Source: Capronia americana (Eukaryota; Ascomycota; Eurotiomycetes; Chaetothyriales; Herpotrichiellaceae). From it: 64,000 bases of DNA. Positions 50,993 to 63,600 of the stretch are shown one piece after another. The stretch lies in contig JADWQD010000014.1 in NCBI GenBank assembly GCA_016110215.1, forward strand, positions 1,178,001-1,242,000. The letters are read 5' to 3'. Both the position numbers and the translations under genes were made by a program. The stretch's first letter is position 1; every line of letters begins with the position of its first letter. The notes beneath the pieces were generated by a model that searched no databases, was not told the DNA's origin, and saw only the letters and a list, made by a program, of their open reading frames with translations.

Positions 50993-53900
50993 GTTGGTAG
51001 CTCTGGGTGCTGTTTGGTCCTCGGAGAAGTGGTGCTTTAACAATTGCTCCGCTGTGGGAACCGTCGCATGTCGTTGCCAGCCGTCGATATCTTGCCAAAG
51101 CCTAAACGGCGATATGGGATTCAGGAGAGCTTGGCTGAGTCGACAAAAGTGGCTGCACGGTGCCTGGATGCCGGATGACGACCCTTGGACTGTTCCTGCT
51201 TTGCAAAAGAGCTACCCAGTAGTCGCTCGCTTGGTCGTGAAAAGGCTGCCTAAGCGAGCACCGGCGAATGGGGGTATGGAGAATTTGAATGTTAAGAATG
51301 CGTGGATCAAATAAAACGCTATCATGCATGAGTAACAATAAGTGAAAGAGAGGGCAAGATGGTGGTCGGGCGAAAGCGACAGAGTAAATATGAGGCCCTG
51401 GCGCTGCCACTTGCTTAACTATATGATTTTTGATGCCTGTCACTCGAGAAATGATGCTCATTTCTGAACCCGTGCCTGCGTGGTCTGCGCGTTGAGATTA
51501 AAAACCGACTCCGTGCATGGGTAGGGCGACCCTGCCGTGCTTGCCAAACTGACCCTGCGGCTGAGAAAGGAAGCCCTGCGGCACCCGGCATTCTCGTGGC
51601 GCAGCTACTGCCGGTCTAGAACTGACAGGCCGCTCTTCGTCCTCCCGTCCTTTGGCTGTGGTTTGACGTACACACCGCAAGCCCTCGGCTGCACTTGAAA
51701 CGTTCATACGCTGGCAACCCGCCTGCTTGCCTGTAAATTGCACTGAAGCGGCCTCGTGGTTCTCGTTAAACAAGACAAAAGTTCATGCCGCCACGCGAAA
51801 CGAGGCGATGTAAGCTGCCGACGAACCGACGGGGCCAAGCAAAACGAACTAGTAGTACCTCAAGTGGTCTGGAATATCAACCCATTTAGAGCGGACCGCA
51901 TCATGATACAGGACGTTTGAGGGTAGGTAGGGCGGGCATTTCGCGGAGTATCAGACTGATGTAAGTCAAAATATACGTATCAATCGAGAACGCGACGTGT
52001 TGTCTTCGTAGAGGCTCTGCAATCTGGGAGACCCTCGCCCGGACTTGATGGCTAATGGAGTTGATACTCTCGGGATATGTTAGAGGCTAAGCTACCAGAA
52101 GCTGGGGTCGGTCAGCTGTCTCGCGTGGCCTGACAGGGTTCCCTGAAAAATTCCTGCCATTCATGCCTGGAAATGGGCGTTGTGGCTTGCATCCAGGTGT
52201 CAAATATCAGGAGATCGGGACGTCCAGAAGCGAAGAGGCGCAGGGGGATTCGCGTTGAATCGCGATTTACTATCGAGACTTGTCCAACGGCAGACAAGAA
52301 GACGCTGCCCAACTGTGATACGTAGCTATGCCAGTTTCGAGCAGAACGTGTTATTCCATCACCATAAGTTTGCACCAGTCATCTGCGTTCTGCTTCACCG
52401 GTTGTATGACCTTTCTGGAAGGAAAGCCCAAACGAGGGGTGCACAACCCGTCCGCTCACTAGAGATGCAATTGCTCCTCGGACTGACACTGGAAAAGATA
52501 TCACATGCGGGAAGGGTGCGTAAGGCTTCCGAGTACATGTCTCAAAACATGTAGTGGCAGTGCGGAACAATTTTTCGCTGTCCTTTGAAGCACTGCGCGA
52601 AGTTGAAATGTCCCCGCTATGCCGGCATCTGATGTCAGCAGGAATCAGAAAGCAACCCAGGTGCAACCAGGGCTCAACAGACGGCATCTACCCAGTATTT
52701 GGATACGCTGATGCGAAAAGAGATGAACACAGTAAATATATCATTCTCGCTACCCGGCTGTGTGCCAAGCAGAGCAACTTCTCTGCGGCGTCACAGGCAT
52801 CGTGAATCTCTGCATCTTCAGCTCGCAAGCAGCTCCTATAGCTAAACAGGAATAAGGAAGCACAAGCGCAGTCGGGTCCAATTACGGACTACCCGACCTA
52901 CTACTGTGTACGACTCTGTATCTCTCTTGAACTTGCAGTCAGCATACGTATGAAAGGACCTCTCTGGGAGCCCTTGGCATGGCTCACTGCCACGGACACG
53001 ATGTTCCTGTTCTGCATCTTCTCTGCTCGGTAAGTATAGAAGACGGCTACTGGTGATCGGGGGAAGCGCATTCGGCTGACCAGACCCTCACCCACCAAGA
53101 ATGATTCTATCTGAAGCAACCATTCCTTCAACGGCCGGACTCTCTATCTCACTTGACATCCTCAGTTTCGTCCTGGGAGAACTCCATACTCTGTCCAAAA
53201 GCAGACCGGAGCTTGGACTGCGAGGTGCAGAGTAAGCAGGCAGGCTTCAAATGTCAGCGTTCAAGTCATATACATAGTAATGTGGTAACTTTGTGCGCCG
53301 TCAAGTCTACGTACCAACGGCCGTGGGATCGAGCGGGAGACGATCCGGTACTTGGAACATAAACGAAGCGAAGGGGACTTTTCGTTGCGTTTTGCATGCC
53401 AAATACGAGGCCGACAAGGAGGCACTTGCAGCCGCAGGTTACGCAAGGAGTTGTCTATTCTGGAACCCGGATGGCCTTCGAGTGCTCTTCCGCATCAGCT
53501 GCGCACCAGTATTGCAGGCGCTGAATAGCCCGATGAGGAGACGCACAACTCTTGAGACTTGGAGGTCATCTGAAATCCCTCCAACCACGTCGCTGTGCCT
53601 GGAATAAGGCTGTGAAAGGTCGATGCGAGTGTTACGTTAGCAGTGGCCGCAGAGGAAAAGGGAGCGTCCCAAGTCTTCGCCGGTGTCCGCAGTGGCGTTT
53701 GATGGTGGCCATGGCGCTCCCAATTGAAGATTAGACGACGTACCGCTATTCCATTACACGTTAGGCTACGCTGACGTGCTCGTGCTGATTGACTGCTACT
53801 CGTAGTCAAGAGCTTAAAGACGGGCGCTAAGTGGCCGACAGGCCCGGCCAAGGTTTCTCGTTGTCGCGGCAGACTCAATCATCGACGCGTTGAAGATTGC

Positions 53901-54077
53901 CTCTCGTATGGATGTCTCAAATCGCGACCACCATCGTCGCTACAGCTGCCTCCTGACTTTTGTTTTTCTGTCACCACCATCTTGCCTGCGAAACTCTCGT
54001 CTTGCTTATATTATCTCGCCGCCGTTCTCTATACCTGATCTCCACCGAGTGCCCTTGTATACACCACATCCGCCAAC
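50993..54077. other. Long spacer without convincing genes
   Basis: About 3 kb with only short, unconserved frames on both strands. I see no transposon ends, tRNA or conserved protein. The right end is the promoter and leader of the GPI-protein gene. Confidence 0.5.
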
Positions 54078-54973
54078 ATGCGTTTCGCTTTCGCCGCAGT
54101 CGCCGCACTCTGCGCAGCAATCGTTTCCGCACAAAACAACAACGCCATCAGTATTCCTGCCGGTGCTGCCACACTGGATGTGACGGCAGGCCAACCCTTG
54201 ACAATTGAATGGTCAAACCCGTCGGACGGCACCGTCACCATCAAGCTGCAACAGGATCCCGTCACTCCTGACTCGGGTGTCGTACTGGCTTGTAAGTAAC
54301 CTTCTCTACATTGCGCCCTTCCACATCTGTGCCGCCTGCGTCCAGGGGTAACTTGTCTTGGGACGCGGCGAGGACATGGTGAGCACCACGTCGTCATTGA
54401 GTGCTCAACTGCACGCTGGGCTGGACCGTATCCCCCAATCAGTTCAACCAGGACTGACCTTACCCGTTTACAGCCGGCGTTCCTGCCTCTGATGGAACAG
54501 CCACCCTCCAAATCCCTCCTGCCGAAGACGTCAACTCCCACGTGTACACAATCGAGATCATCGACGACACAGACCCCACCAACATCAACTTCTCTCCCAA
54601 CTTCGGCATCCAGGGCGCAACTGGTACAGCCACTGGCGTCGTGACCGGCTCTGCTACCTCAACGGGCTCTGCCACGGGCTCTGCCACGTCGACTGAAAGC
54701 AGCACAGACAGCTCTGCTACCAGCAGCGGTACTTCCACAGATACCTCAACAATCACTTCCACAGACAGCTCAAGCAGCTCCGCCACGAGTTCCTCGTCGA
54801 GCGACAGTGAGACCTCGGCGAGCACAACCACCTCCCAGGAGTCTACCTCATCCACCTCATCCGCCACCCCGACTGAGACCACGACCGCTCCAGACTCTGG
54901 CAATGGTGCCGGTAGCCTCAAGGTCCAAGGTGGTGTTCTCGCCATGGCCATCGGGCTCATCGCAGTCATGTGA
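54078..54973 (+). CDS. GPI-anchored Ser/Thr-rich cell-wall protein (Kre9/Knh1-type N-terminal domain), 237 aa
   Basis: Two exons: 54078-54291 and 54474-54973, joined at GVVLA|SGVPASDG with phase preserved. The intron of about 180 nt is longer than its neighbours, so a small internal exon is possible. Signal peptide MRFAFAAVAALCAAIVSA, then a compact beta domain (LDVTAGQPLTIEWSNPSDG ... YTIEIIDDTDPTNINFSP) of the Ser-Thr-rich GPI-anchored family. A Ser/Thr repeat region of roughly 90 residues (about 125-215) is likely heavily O-mannosylated. The C-terminus is a GPI signal: small residues around SGNGAGS, then the hydrophobic VLAMAIGLIAVM. Expected at the plasma membrane or cross-linked into wall glucan. 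Confidence 0.9.
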
Positions 54974-57900
54974 ACGAAGTCCTTTCTTCGCCCAAAAGTG
55001 TGCATACTATGGTTCGATTCTCTTGTACAATTCTCCACCCACGCGTCCTGCTGGAGGTGAGGGAAGCAGCATCATGCGGCTGATCCTCGCCTGGACTTGG
55101 CCTTGTTTTTCTGCCCTGTACATCAGTCTTTGGCCCACGGAAAGGAAAACTTGAGCGTGACTTGGATAGCACATGATTGCTTGCTGGGGAAGCACCGGGT
55201 GGCTAGATGTGTCGGTACGCAGGTTGCATACTGCCTACCTGCGGCATATAAATGGATTTCAAAGCATGGCGCTGTGTGAAAATGGTGTGCTTATCTAGCT
55301 GGTCCGTTAGCATCAAAAGGGTAATTGAAACATATGATTCATGCGGTCTATCGACATTGTCCACCCCTTCACCTGCCTCCTTGCGTGTAAGTGACGTCCG
55401 GACTGATTGTAGAGGAAGGAACACCAAGCACCTACATGACAGAAGAAGGCCATTGTGCAAGAATGTATCCTGCAACGGAGAGTGCATCAGACAAACAAAT
55501 AGACGGCGACGAACTGCCGCATTACCGCTGTCAGCAATTGCGATGCACCTTTCGAGACCTTCCCGGAATGCTGGAGCATAACACAATGCTTCGGACTGCA
55601 GCCCATATCACCGTGGGCAAGAACACATGGCAGGCACAATACACATTATATTGAACCTGAAGCCTTCTACAGTGATTGCGCGGCTCGACCCTTCCCACAC
55701 CCTCAACCAGTGCTTGCTCCTATTTCGTCTCTTTCACCAAACTCCTCAAGCTTAGCACATGCAAATGCCACCTTTGTTGGAAAACCCTTCGGGACAATGA
55801 ATCAGAATTATTAACTCACGACATGCCTATCAGCAACACAACCAATTGAGAGTCAAACCTTCCCCACGCTTGCTTGCCTGCTTGCCAGGGACGGCTCGAG
55901 ACGGAGGGCGTCCCACGATAACAGAGATGCACGCATATCACGAAAACTCGAGATGTCTTCCTTTCATCCATGTCCGTGGCGTCTTCTGAAACCGTCATTG
56001 TGCAACGGCTCTATGCTCCGTACAGCAATTATTACCAGGCCTCTGCACTCCACCCACAAACAGTGACAGTCCAGCCAAGGTCGACTCTCACCCGCACCCG
56101 TCTTGCGACTCCGTCGTCTTCTTCTGTTATCGTGCACTATCAAACTTCCCTGCAACTGCGCGGCACAGTCGAATGCAGGGACTTCAAAGCGGGAACAGAC
56201 AGTAGCTGCAGAGCACGCTTCTCATCACTCACGCGTCACTTATCCTGCAGTATCACAATCGCAATCACTATCAGCATCGACATCCTGGACCCATGTTCGT
56301 GGCCAACTTCAGGCAGCCTCAGGCCAGTGTCTCCGCTGTCAAGCATTTCTGTGCGCCAACTATTTGCACGCAGGCCAAGAGGCTTGACGTGCGCTCGAGG
56401 CGCTGCTAGCGATGCGAATCAGAGGTCTCACCGAATGTCCCAATCTGTCAGTTGTAGCTTGTCGCATCGATGCATGTCATTCACGTTTGCGCGAGTGCCA
56501 CCAGTGCCACACCAATTTCATGCCAAGCGACGAGCCGAACAAATCCCGGCACCCGCCTCGGCGTCGCCTATCCGCCCGGTGGTGGCGACGCGCTCGAAAA
56601 CTTTGGCCATGAAGTTCCTTTGACGGGAACACCAAACATTCATTCTTCGGGAAAGCGAGAAAGAATTTCAAGCAGCGGAGCCTTGAAAAACAGCCTAAAA
56701 TTTAGGTGACACTGACCTCAGCGTTGAGCATTGCTCAGACCGCGCCTCTCCTTTGGTAGGAACCGACACTGGAGCTTCAGCATCATGTCACAATTGGTAC
56801 GCATGTTACATGTTACGTACTATCTAGCATGCCAACGGGCGTGCCGTGGCCGGCCCTGCCCAGCCAGTTCTTAGCACCTCGGAAATTTTCGATATCCTCG
56901 CCCTCGTACCCAGCGATGAAAGTCCGCTGGACTTTTGGAAAAGTGGAACGTGGCCTGAAGTATCAAGCCACCCTTACACACAGTTACTCGTGAAGAGCTG
57001 AGGTATGGAGGACCGGAGGCGCTGAGCTACCACGCTACTCAAACTGTACTCGTAGTCCGATAATGTTTCACTGGAAACTACCATGACAACCTCATCATAC
57101 TACTTCAACGGAAACCCCACAAATTCCAAACTTTCACGTGGGGAAGAAGTTCAGAGAGAGGCAGTCGATCGCGAGCTCATCGTCACCGTCCACCACTAGT
57201 TTTTGCCCGCTTCCCCAAAGGCCAAGGGCCGAGGGGTTCAACATGAATGAGCATGACATGCGTGGAATACGACATTTCATACGTCTGAGGACTCATGAGC
57301 ACGTTAACGTGGGTCGACAGTATGCACAGCAGGACCACAGCAGGTCACAGCCACGAAACCAGCTCCAACTCTACTCGCAAGTGCAGTCAGTGTTACTCGT
57401 ATCATGTTGATCACGCAACGGCCTGAATTGGCAGGGTTGGAACAAGGAGTCTCCCCCGCCCCATGCTCTGCCATGCTGTTCTGTGCTTGTGCTTGTGCTA
57501 ACTCAAACGCCATGCTGTATGCTGTGCTGTGCCTGTAGATCTCATTACGTACCCGTACCTACGTGTCTTTTGAGATACGTAGTACTGCGCTCGGCGGTTC
57601 AAAGGAAAACAAGAAGATCGAGGAGATCGAGGACCAGCACCAACACCAGCACCAGCACCAGTTTGACCTTGGACTCCCCTGGCCGAACGGATGCCATCTC
57701 GAAATGGCATCTGTATGGACCTACTACCTCGTAAATATGTGTTACACGGACCCGCGCGAAATGACGAACTGCTTGTCGTGCCCCATCACTCACTCACTCA
57801 CTCACTCACACGCTGTGCCGTGCTGAGGCTGTGTAACCTGCCAGCTGTCAAACCTAAAAAGATTTTCCTTCTAGTACTACTACGTATCGCTTGGTGCGTC

Positions 57901-59007
57901 GTGTCTTTCCCCCCGCAAAAACTGGGACATACACGGACATACCAATCCAGGGCAGGCACGGGCATGTGAAGGCAGATTGGAAAAAGAATATGCTCCAATG
58001 CGAGTCACGTACGATATGCTTTGGTACTACGGGCAGTGGGGTGTTCATCCGTTGGCTACGGTCCTCACACCATAGGACGAGTACGAGTAGTATGCTTCTT
58101 GATCAATGATCGACGACCGGGGTGGTCGAAGCGTCGAGCGAGGGACGACCGGCGCAAAAAGAATAAAGTACCTTCATTTCCGAAGCACCCGGGCAAGGTT
58201 GGTGAATGACGCTCGGACTTGCGAGTCTGAAAAAAAAAAAAAACGAGGGCTGGGAATGCAGAAATGGCGGGAAGAGAATGCAATCAATCGAGGGGGCATG
58301 CGACGAATGTGCAATGTGCGAATGAACGTTCAGTACCGAAGTATCTTCATCTGAATTCGGCATCACATGTTTGGCTATTCCCTGAGGGCTTGGAGTGTCA
58401 ATCCTGCCACTCACATTCTTCACCCCGGCTCTTCCGTCTCATCCCGTATGCAAGGTGATTCGAAGTCTGGGGAAGTCCGGAGCATGTTGCACATGAGGGG
58501 CTTTTGTTGTTCGATCAGATCACAGCCAGGGCAGCTGCCAGGGCCACAGAGGGTAGTACTGTATGTGAGCAGATGATCATCCTCGCTACAGAATACTCTC
58601 AGGTGAGTCTGCAAACGGATCCGACTTCATGTCTCGCGGGAACGTTTGCGGAGCCCACTTGATTGTCCATCTCTTCTATAGGTAACCCGTCTATATTTCG
58701 CCAAACATCCAATTCATTCCCAGCCTTGCCCGATTGCACCCGATCCAAGTGGCTGATCCTGCTTATCAGTATGTACAGGGTTACCCTTCGGAAAGATCGC
58801 CGTGCTCTCCGGACTTTCCTGCCGTTGTCGTTCATCCTTTGTGTGAGCCGTGAACTTGAGAACCTCACTGTCCGGTGAACATCTGATAGGCCAAACCCGC
58901 TGTCGCAATTAGACATGAAGCTGTGCCAAAATCCCAACGCCGCGCTATGCTGGTGTTCGTAGTATCGCTCAAATTTTCCGCCCAAATAAGTCCAAGCACA
59001 TAAGCAA
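54974..59007. other. Long spacer without convincing genes
   Basis: About 4 kb. The longest frame (55970-56623, plus) is low in conserved character and is rejected as a gene. Simple repeats: CACCAG-type around 57636-57660, a CACT microsatellite at about 57786-57809, and an A-run at about 58229-58244. No RNA gene or mobile element recognised. Confidence 0.5.
57786..57809 (+). repeat. CACT tetranucleotide microsatellite
   Basis: About six CACT units in a long spacer; the same unit as at 42.2 kb, but simple sequence gives no evidence of common origin. Confidence 0.85.
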
Positions 59008-60684
59008 TCATTTTCGGTTCCAGCCGACGTTCCACACCACATGGGCAATATCGCGGAACGTGTTGACGGCGTACATCGCTTGCCCAAATAACGTGCTGTT
59101 CATAGCGGCCTCATCTTCATCTTCATAGGGCATAAACATGCCCGACTCGGTTCGCCTCATTGCAGGGTGGTCATCAGCTTCGTCGCCCTCATCCTCGTAC
59201 GGGGAACGTTCGCCTCCGTGGGAAGATTGCGGCTGCCAAGGGCCATCCTCCACCTCTGGGTCGTCATCGATAAGGAAATTTTGATGCGGGTTCCTCGGTC
59301 TCAAAGTCTCCTGAGACGGGGAGGGTGACAACTTCCGGCCAGTATGCCAGAATCCGTTGGGTATCTGAGGAGGTTCCGGTGTGTCAGTTCTGTATTTCAG
59401 AGTAGTTGACGGCAATGGAACGATAGTTTTCGATTCGCCACTGAAACTGCCACGAGGCGTAGTCCGACCACTACCACGGCCTGATCGTTGTGATGGAGCC
59501 ATCATCAGGCCACCGTCGTCGTCTTCATCCGTATCAAAGACCGCGTCATCCTCATCAGGCTTGTCATCGTCGTCGGAGTCAATCGCCTGCACTTGTCTAA
59601 CCTCCTCATTGAAGAGTACATGTTTACACTCTGAGGGAGTCGGTACATCGAAAACAAATGATGACTGTGATTCCGTAAAACCCGGCGTCTCATGCTCGAT
59701 AGGTGTGTTGGCCACAGAAGAACTGTCATAGCGTGGTAAGACAAACTCGGAGTTGCCTCGTCTCAGCATCGGCCGCCCGCTGGCACTGTTGGACTGCTGG
59801 ATCTTGATGATATCGCCAGCTCTCTGCAACAAAGAATGCTGCGACCTTGACCGCTCCAGGATGGCTGCCGAAGCCGATTTCTTTTTTAAAATGGGCTTCT
59901 TGGTGATGAAAGAAGACGCGTGGGATAAACGGCTCGGCGGGGGGGAAGTGTTGTGTAGTGACTGAGAGGCACTCCAACTCGTCTGGAGGGGGCCGTATAA
60001 CCAGGTCACATCACAGTCTTTGAGCCAGTTCAAAGTCTCTGGCGAGATCGTTCGGAGGCGGTTTTTGGCCTTCGTCCAAGATCTCCAAGAAGCATTCTCT
60101 AACCGAGTTGCATTAGCGAGGCTCCCTCGCCTGTGGCTCACGTAACTCCATGACTTCCAGATGTCTTCCTCTTTCCACTCATGCGATAGATAGTCGACAT
60201 GCCTCGTGGGTTCTTGTTCAATGGCCTGGTCATCTTGGATTGAGCCACTGGACAACGAAGGATCCTCGGCCGGAGGACTGGGTATTTGTGATGGTAGATC
60301 GTCGCTTTCAGCAACGACTGCGGGAATCCCAACTGCTTTTGTGGATGCTTCTGAATTGTTGAAGGCTGGAAATGCCATATCATCGTCATCCTCCTCATCG
60401 ATGTCGTCGCCCCGATCTAGAGATAGACTACTGGCCGGAGTTGAAGAATATGAATCCCGCCTCGAGGAATACGTTAACTGAGGAGAGGACGGTGCGGTTG
60501 AGGGACCGGAGTCGGGGTAGACTCTGGCATAGTCGTGGTGAGAGTAATGGGCGGGCTCGGGAGGGTGTTGGCCGAAGGCCGTCGAGGTATTCAGACTTGA
60601 CAAGTCGGGATAAGAAGATGAATGGACTGGACTGCTTGAGAAGGGTGAGGCCCCGGCAAGGGGAGCCTGTAGAATAGTCGTCAT
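59008..60684 (-). CDS. REG1: Reg1-like PP1 regulatory subunit with DUF1752, 558 aa
   Basis: Single exon, start at the ATG ending at 60684 (MTTILQAPLAGAS). The DUF1752 block (RLENASWRSWTKAKNRL, then NWLKDCDVTWLYGPL) lies at about residues 193-232. KKPILKKKSASAAILERS follows, as in Reg1/Reg2 proteins. KHVLFNEEV near residue 366 fits the RVxF-type docking motif for protein phosphatase 1. Long acidic, disordered stretches and a conserved C-terminal helix ending VVWNVGWNRK complete the pattern. In yeast Reg1 targets the PP1 catalytic subunit Glc7 to Snf1 and Mig1 in glucose repression; filamentous relatives are less studied. Core-genome gene outside the catabolic block. Confidence 0.88.
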   Translation of the reverse strand: MTTILQAPLAGASPFSSSPVHSSSYPDLSSLNTSTAFGQHPPEPAHYSHHDYARVYPDSGPSTAPSSPQLTYSSRRDSYSSTPASSLSLDRGDDIDEEDDDDMAFPAFNNSEASTKAVGIPAVVAESDDLPSQIPSPPAEDPSLSSGSIQDDQAIEQEPTRHVDYLSHEWKEEDIWKSWSYVSHRRGSLANATRLENASWRSWTKAKNRLRTISPETLNWLKDCDVTWLYGPLQTSWSASQSLHNTSPPPSRLSHASSFITKKPILKKKSASAAILERSRSQHSLLQRAGDIIKIQQSNSASGRPMLRRGNSEFVLPRYDSSSVANTPIEHETPGFTESQSSFVFDVPTPSECKHVLFNEEVRQVQAIDSDDDDKPDEDDAVFDTDEDDDGGLMMAPSQRSGRGSGRTTPRGSFSGESKTIVPLPSTTLKYRTDTPEPPQIPNGFWHTGRKLSPSPSQETLRPRNPHQNFLIDDDPEVEDGPWQPQSSHGGERSPYEDEGDEADDHPAMRRTESGMFMPYEDEDEAAMNSTLFGQAMYAVNTFRDIAHVVWNVGWNRK

Positions 60685-63600
60685 GAGCGCCTCATGTATT
60701 CCAATCCGATAGCAGCGTCCTCTGGCGAACGTGGGAGGAGGTAGGCCGTGGCTTAGAGCAGGCTGGTATAGATGTTACGATTGAGGACCGAAGGCGATTT
60801 CTTCCCAGCTTCTTTGTCTCCCAGACTGCCTGGTGTAGTGAAGTGGAAGAAAGAGTTGTCGTGGGAAAACTGTTCGAGAATATCTCGGCTACGCAGGCCA
60901 GGTTAGAAGAGGCGAGGGGCGAAGATCAACTATGACGGCGATTGAAGGTGAATGGTAATAGGATAGCCTCGGTGGCTAGTGGGCGGCGGACAGCGAGCGA
61001 TGTAATAATGATCTGCGAGGACAAAAAGAAGGGCAATCGAGAGATCGAGACTGTCCCCGTGGGTCACAGGTATACAATGGCCTCGATGGAGCAGGAGGGT
61101 ACGAGTAAAACACCGTGAAAAGGTTTGTGGGAAAGGTGGAGTATCAAGATGGACGTTGCAGTTCTCGAATGCCTGCGGCGGCTGGTGTGGATGGAAAAAG
61201 AGACACAGTGGGCATGCGGAGTGGGGGACGAACCTGGAGGAAGGGGGACACCCAAGAAGGATTCGATCGCTGAGGGGGTTCACCGACTACCCTGGCGGCG
61301 CTAGGCTTAGCGGGCGAGTGAGCGTGCTTAGGGGCGGGTGGGAGGCGAGGAAGACGAAAACTCGTGCAGGCAGAGAATCCAGCCAAGGCATAGCTGCTGC
61401 GCGGTGGAGAGTACGAATATGTATTTGCGCAGCGACACGAAGAACAGGCCAACCACAAGCACTAGGCCGCGAGTGCTTTCCCTGGCACCGGCATCGCGTT
61501 GAATCACTGTTAGCAATGCATTGAACACGTTCCCGCACAGCCGTGCAGGGCAATCCTAGAGACAAAGAATTCCTGCTATTGCCCGGGACCTAAACTTTCG
61601 TTTAGCTGCATACGAGTAGCTGCCTTCTGCCAGGCAAGGCACGGTCAGCAAGTCATTCTGAGTGGCTTGTAAGTGCACGGATACACACACAGCAAGATGG
61701 CTGATCACACATAACCAACCCGCGTGGGAGGACCGATGAGGCAAATCTGCGCAATGAGTTGAGCTGGAATGGAAAAGACATTTGCTGACCAGAGACGAGC
61801 GCCTTTTCGCGAGTGCACTTTGGCGTGAGCAAATACAGTATCAGCGAGCCTTTGTCCGAGGCGAGAATTGCCGTCCACAGAATTGCTCGATCTTGGTTGA
61901 TATATGGAGTCAAGTCGTTGGCTTCGTATACAACCTCGAACCTACGTTGTCTACGACTGCAGCCTTCCCGACGACGAAGGCCAGGATGAGGGAGTCATTA
62001 GCATCGCCGTCGCCGATATACGAGTAGGTTGTGGGGAAAGGGCTTCGCAATCATGGGCGCATGCTGCGTCGATGTCATCCAGTAGATCAGCTGGTACGGA
62101 GTAACGAGTACCTCTAGTCTCATATAAGATCCGCTTACGCGAGAGGTATCCGATACTTAAGTTTGTCTCCTCTCTTTCTTACGAGATATCAGATCGAGCA
62201 TGATTACTTAGCACCCTATTTCCAAATCCTCCATATTCCAACGCACAAACTCAAAACCTTTCGTTGATACTTCTAAGAGAACTCTGTCCTCCTAGACACC
62301 GCCAATGAACCATGTCAGTTACTATCATTGCACTGACGTGTTCCCCGCCTCGACGCCCTTGTCACCAATCTTGTACGAGTACCCCTCCCTCAGAGACAAC
62401 CATGGCAATAATCCTCCTGTAATCCCACGTCCGCCCACTGCGCCGACCATGCGAGCCTGCAAGCCACGCAAAGAGAAAATCCCTCCCTTGCATATCGGAT
62501 AACAGGCGTGGCCACGCCGAACGTATGAGAGGGCAGACCACTCACGAATGCATGTTTTGAGTAAGCTGATCGACCTCGCTGTGGACGAATCATTTGCTGG
62601 ATGATAGTTGTGCTCGACTCTCTGTTGTGCTTGCCCGTATCCATTGCACCATTCGCAACGGGAACCCATCGACGCACCATTATCACTCTCTGTTCATCGG
62701 CGACGGCATACTGCTTGTCTCGGGCGGCCTCGAAAATTCTATCCTGGTCCACCCGTCAAGCATCCCACTCTGCGCAGCAACCATGAGCCACAGAAGCGCA
62801 TACGCCACCCGAAAACTCCCTCATGCCGCCGACGCTAAATGCTCTGACACACGCTTGTGCTTTTCCTATCTGACCTCTCGTCCAGCGCCCGTGTTCCCGC
62901 TCCACGCCAAAAGACACTGGTGGAGAAAGAGGCCTCAATGCAGATAAACCTTCTTCGGCAGCCGTATCTCACTCTGTCCATTGGGAAGCCGGTCAAGGAC
63001 CAGTTGATAGTGAGCGCATTTCGGCTCGTGGCTTTGCAGGCCTCCCGGAGCAACATTTGCCAACAAATATCCATCTCAAGTGAGTTGCAGGGATACTGCA
63101 TAAGTACTCCACCCACCCAGCATGTTGCCTTTGCATCTCAAATTGGAACCCTTGAAATAAAACCGTTGACCGGGTGGTCCGTTAGCTCGCCCCTCCGGTA
63201 CGCTCTCAGCTGCAATCATGGCACAGTGACCTGCTGGCAACATGCTTGAGAGTCGAGACAAGGGACGGCACGACGTTGCTCTACTCAATCGATGGCGTGC
63301 AAGCACGACAATTAAAAGCTCTCGTTGTCCATTACCAAAGATGACTTCGCACTCATCACTAGCCTGGATCCTTCGCCGCATATGAGCTTGAATGCAGGGC
63401 CTCTCTCGGAGGCCAGATACAACCGTCTACAGGGTGCTCTATCTTGCTGGCGCTAGTCAAACTCCTCTGGACGAGTCATCTAACGAAAGTCGAACACATG
63501 CTAGTGATGACGGGAAGTATGCCCTCCTGAAAAAGCTTTACTGCGACACTGGAAGGATCACCGACAACACCGTCGATAGCACTGCTAACACCCATACTGA

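Noticed and set aside
55970..56623. 217-codon plus-strand ORF in the 55-59 kb spacer
   Set aside because: Low-complexity Ser/Arg-rich composition, no conserved motif and no splice context; probably chance.
42206..57809. CRISPR-like or other ordered arrays suggested by the CACT tracts
   Set aside because: They are simple tetranucleotide microsatellites in a fungal genome, with no spacer-repeat structure.
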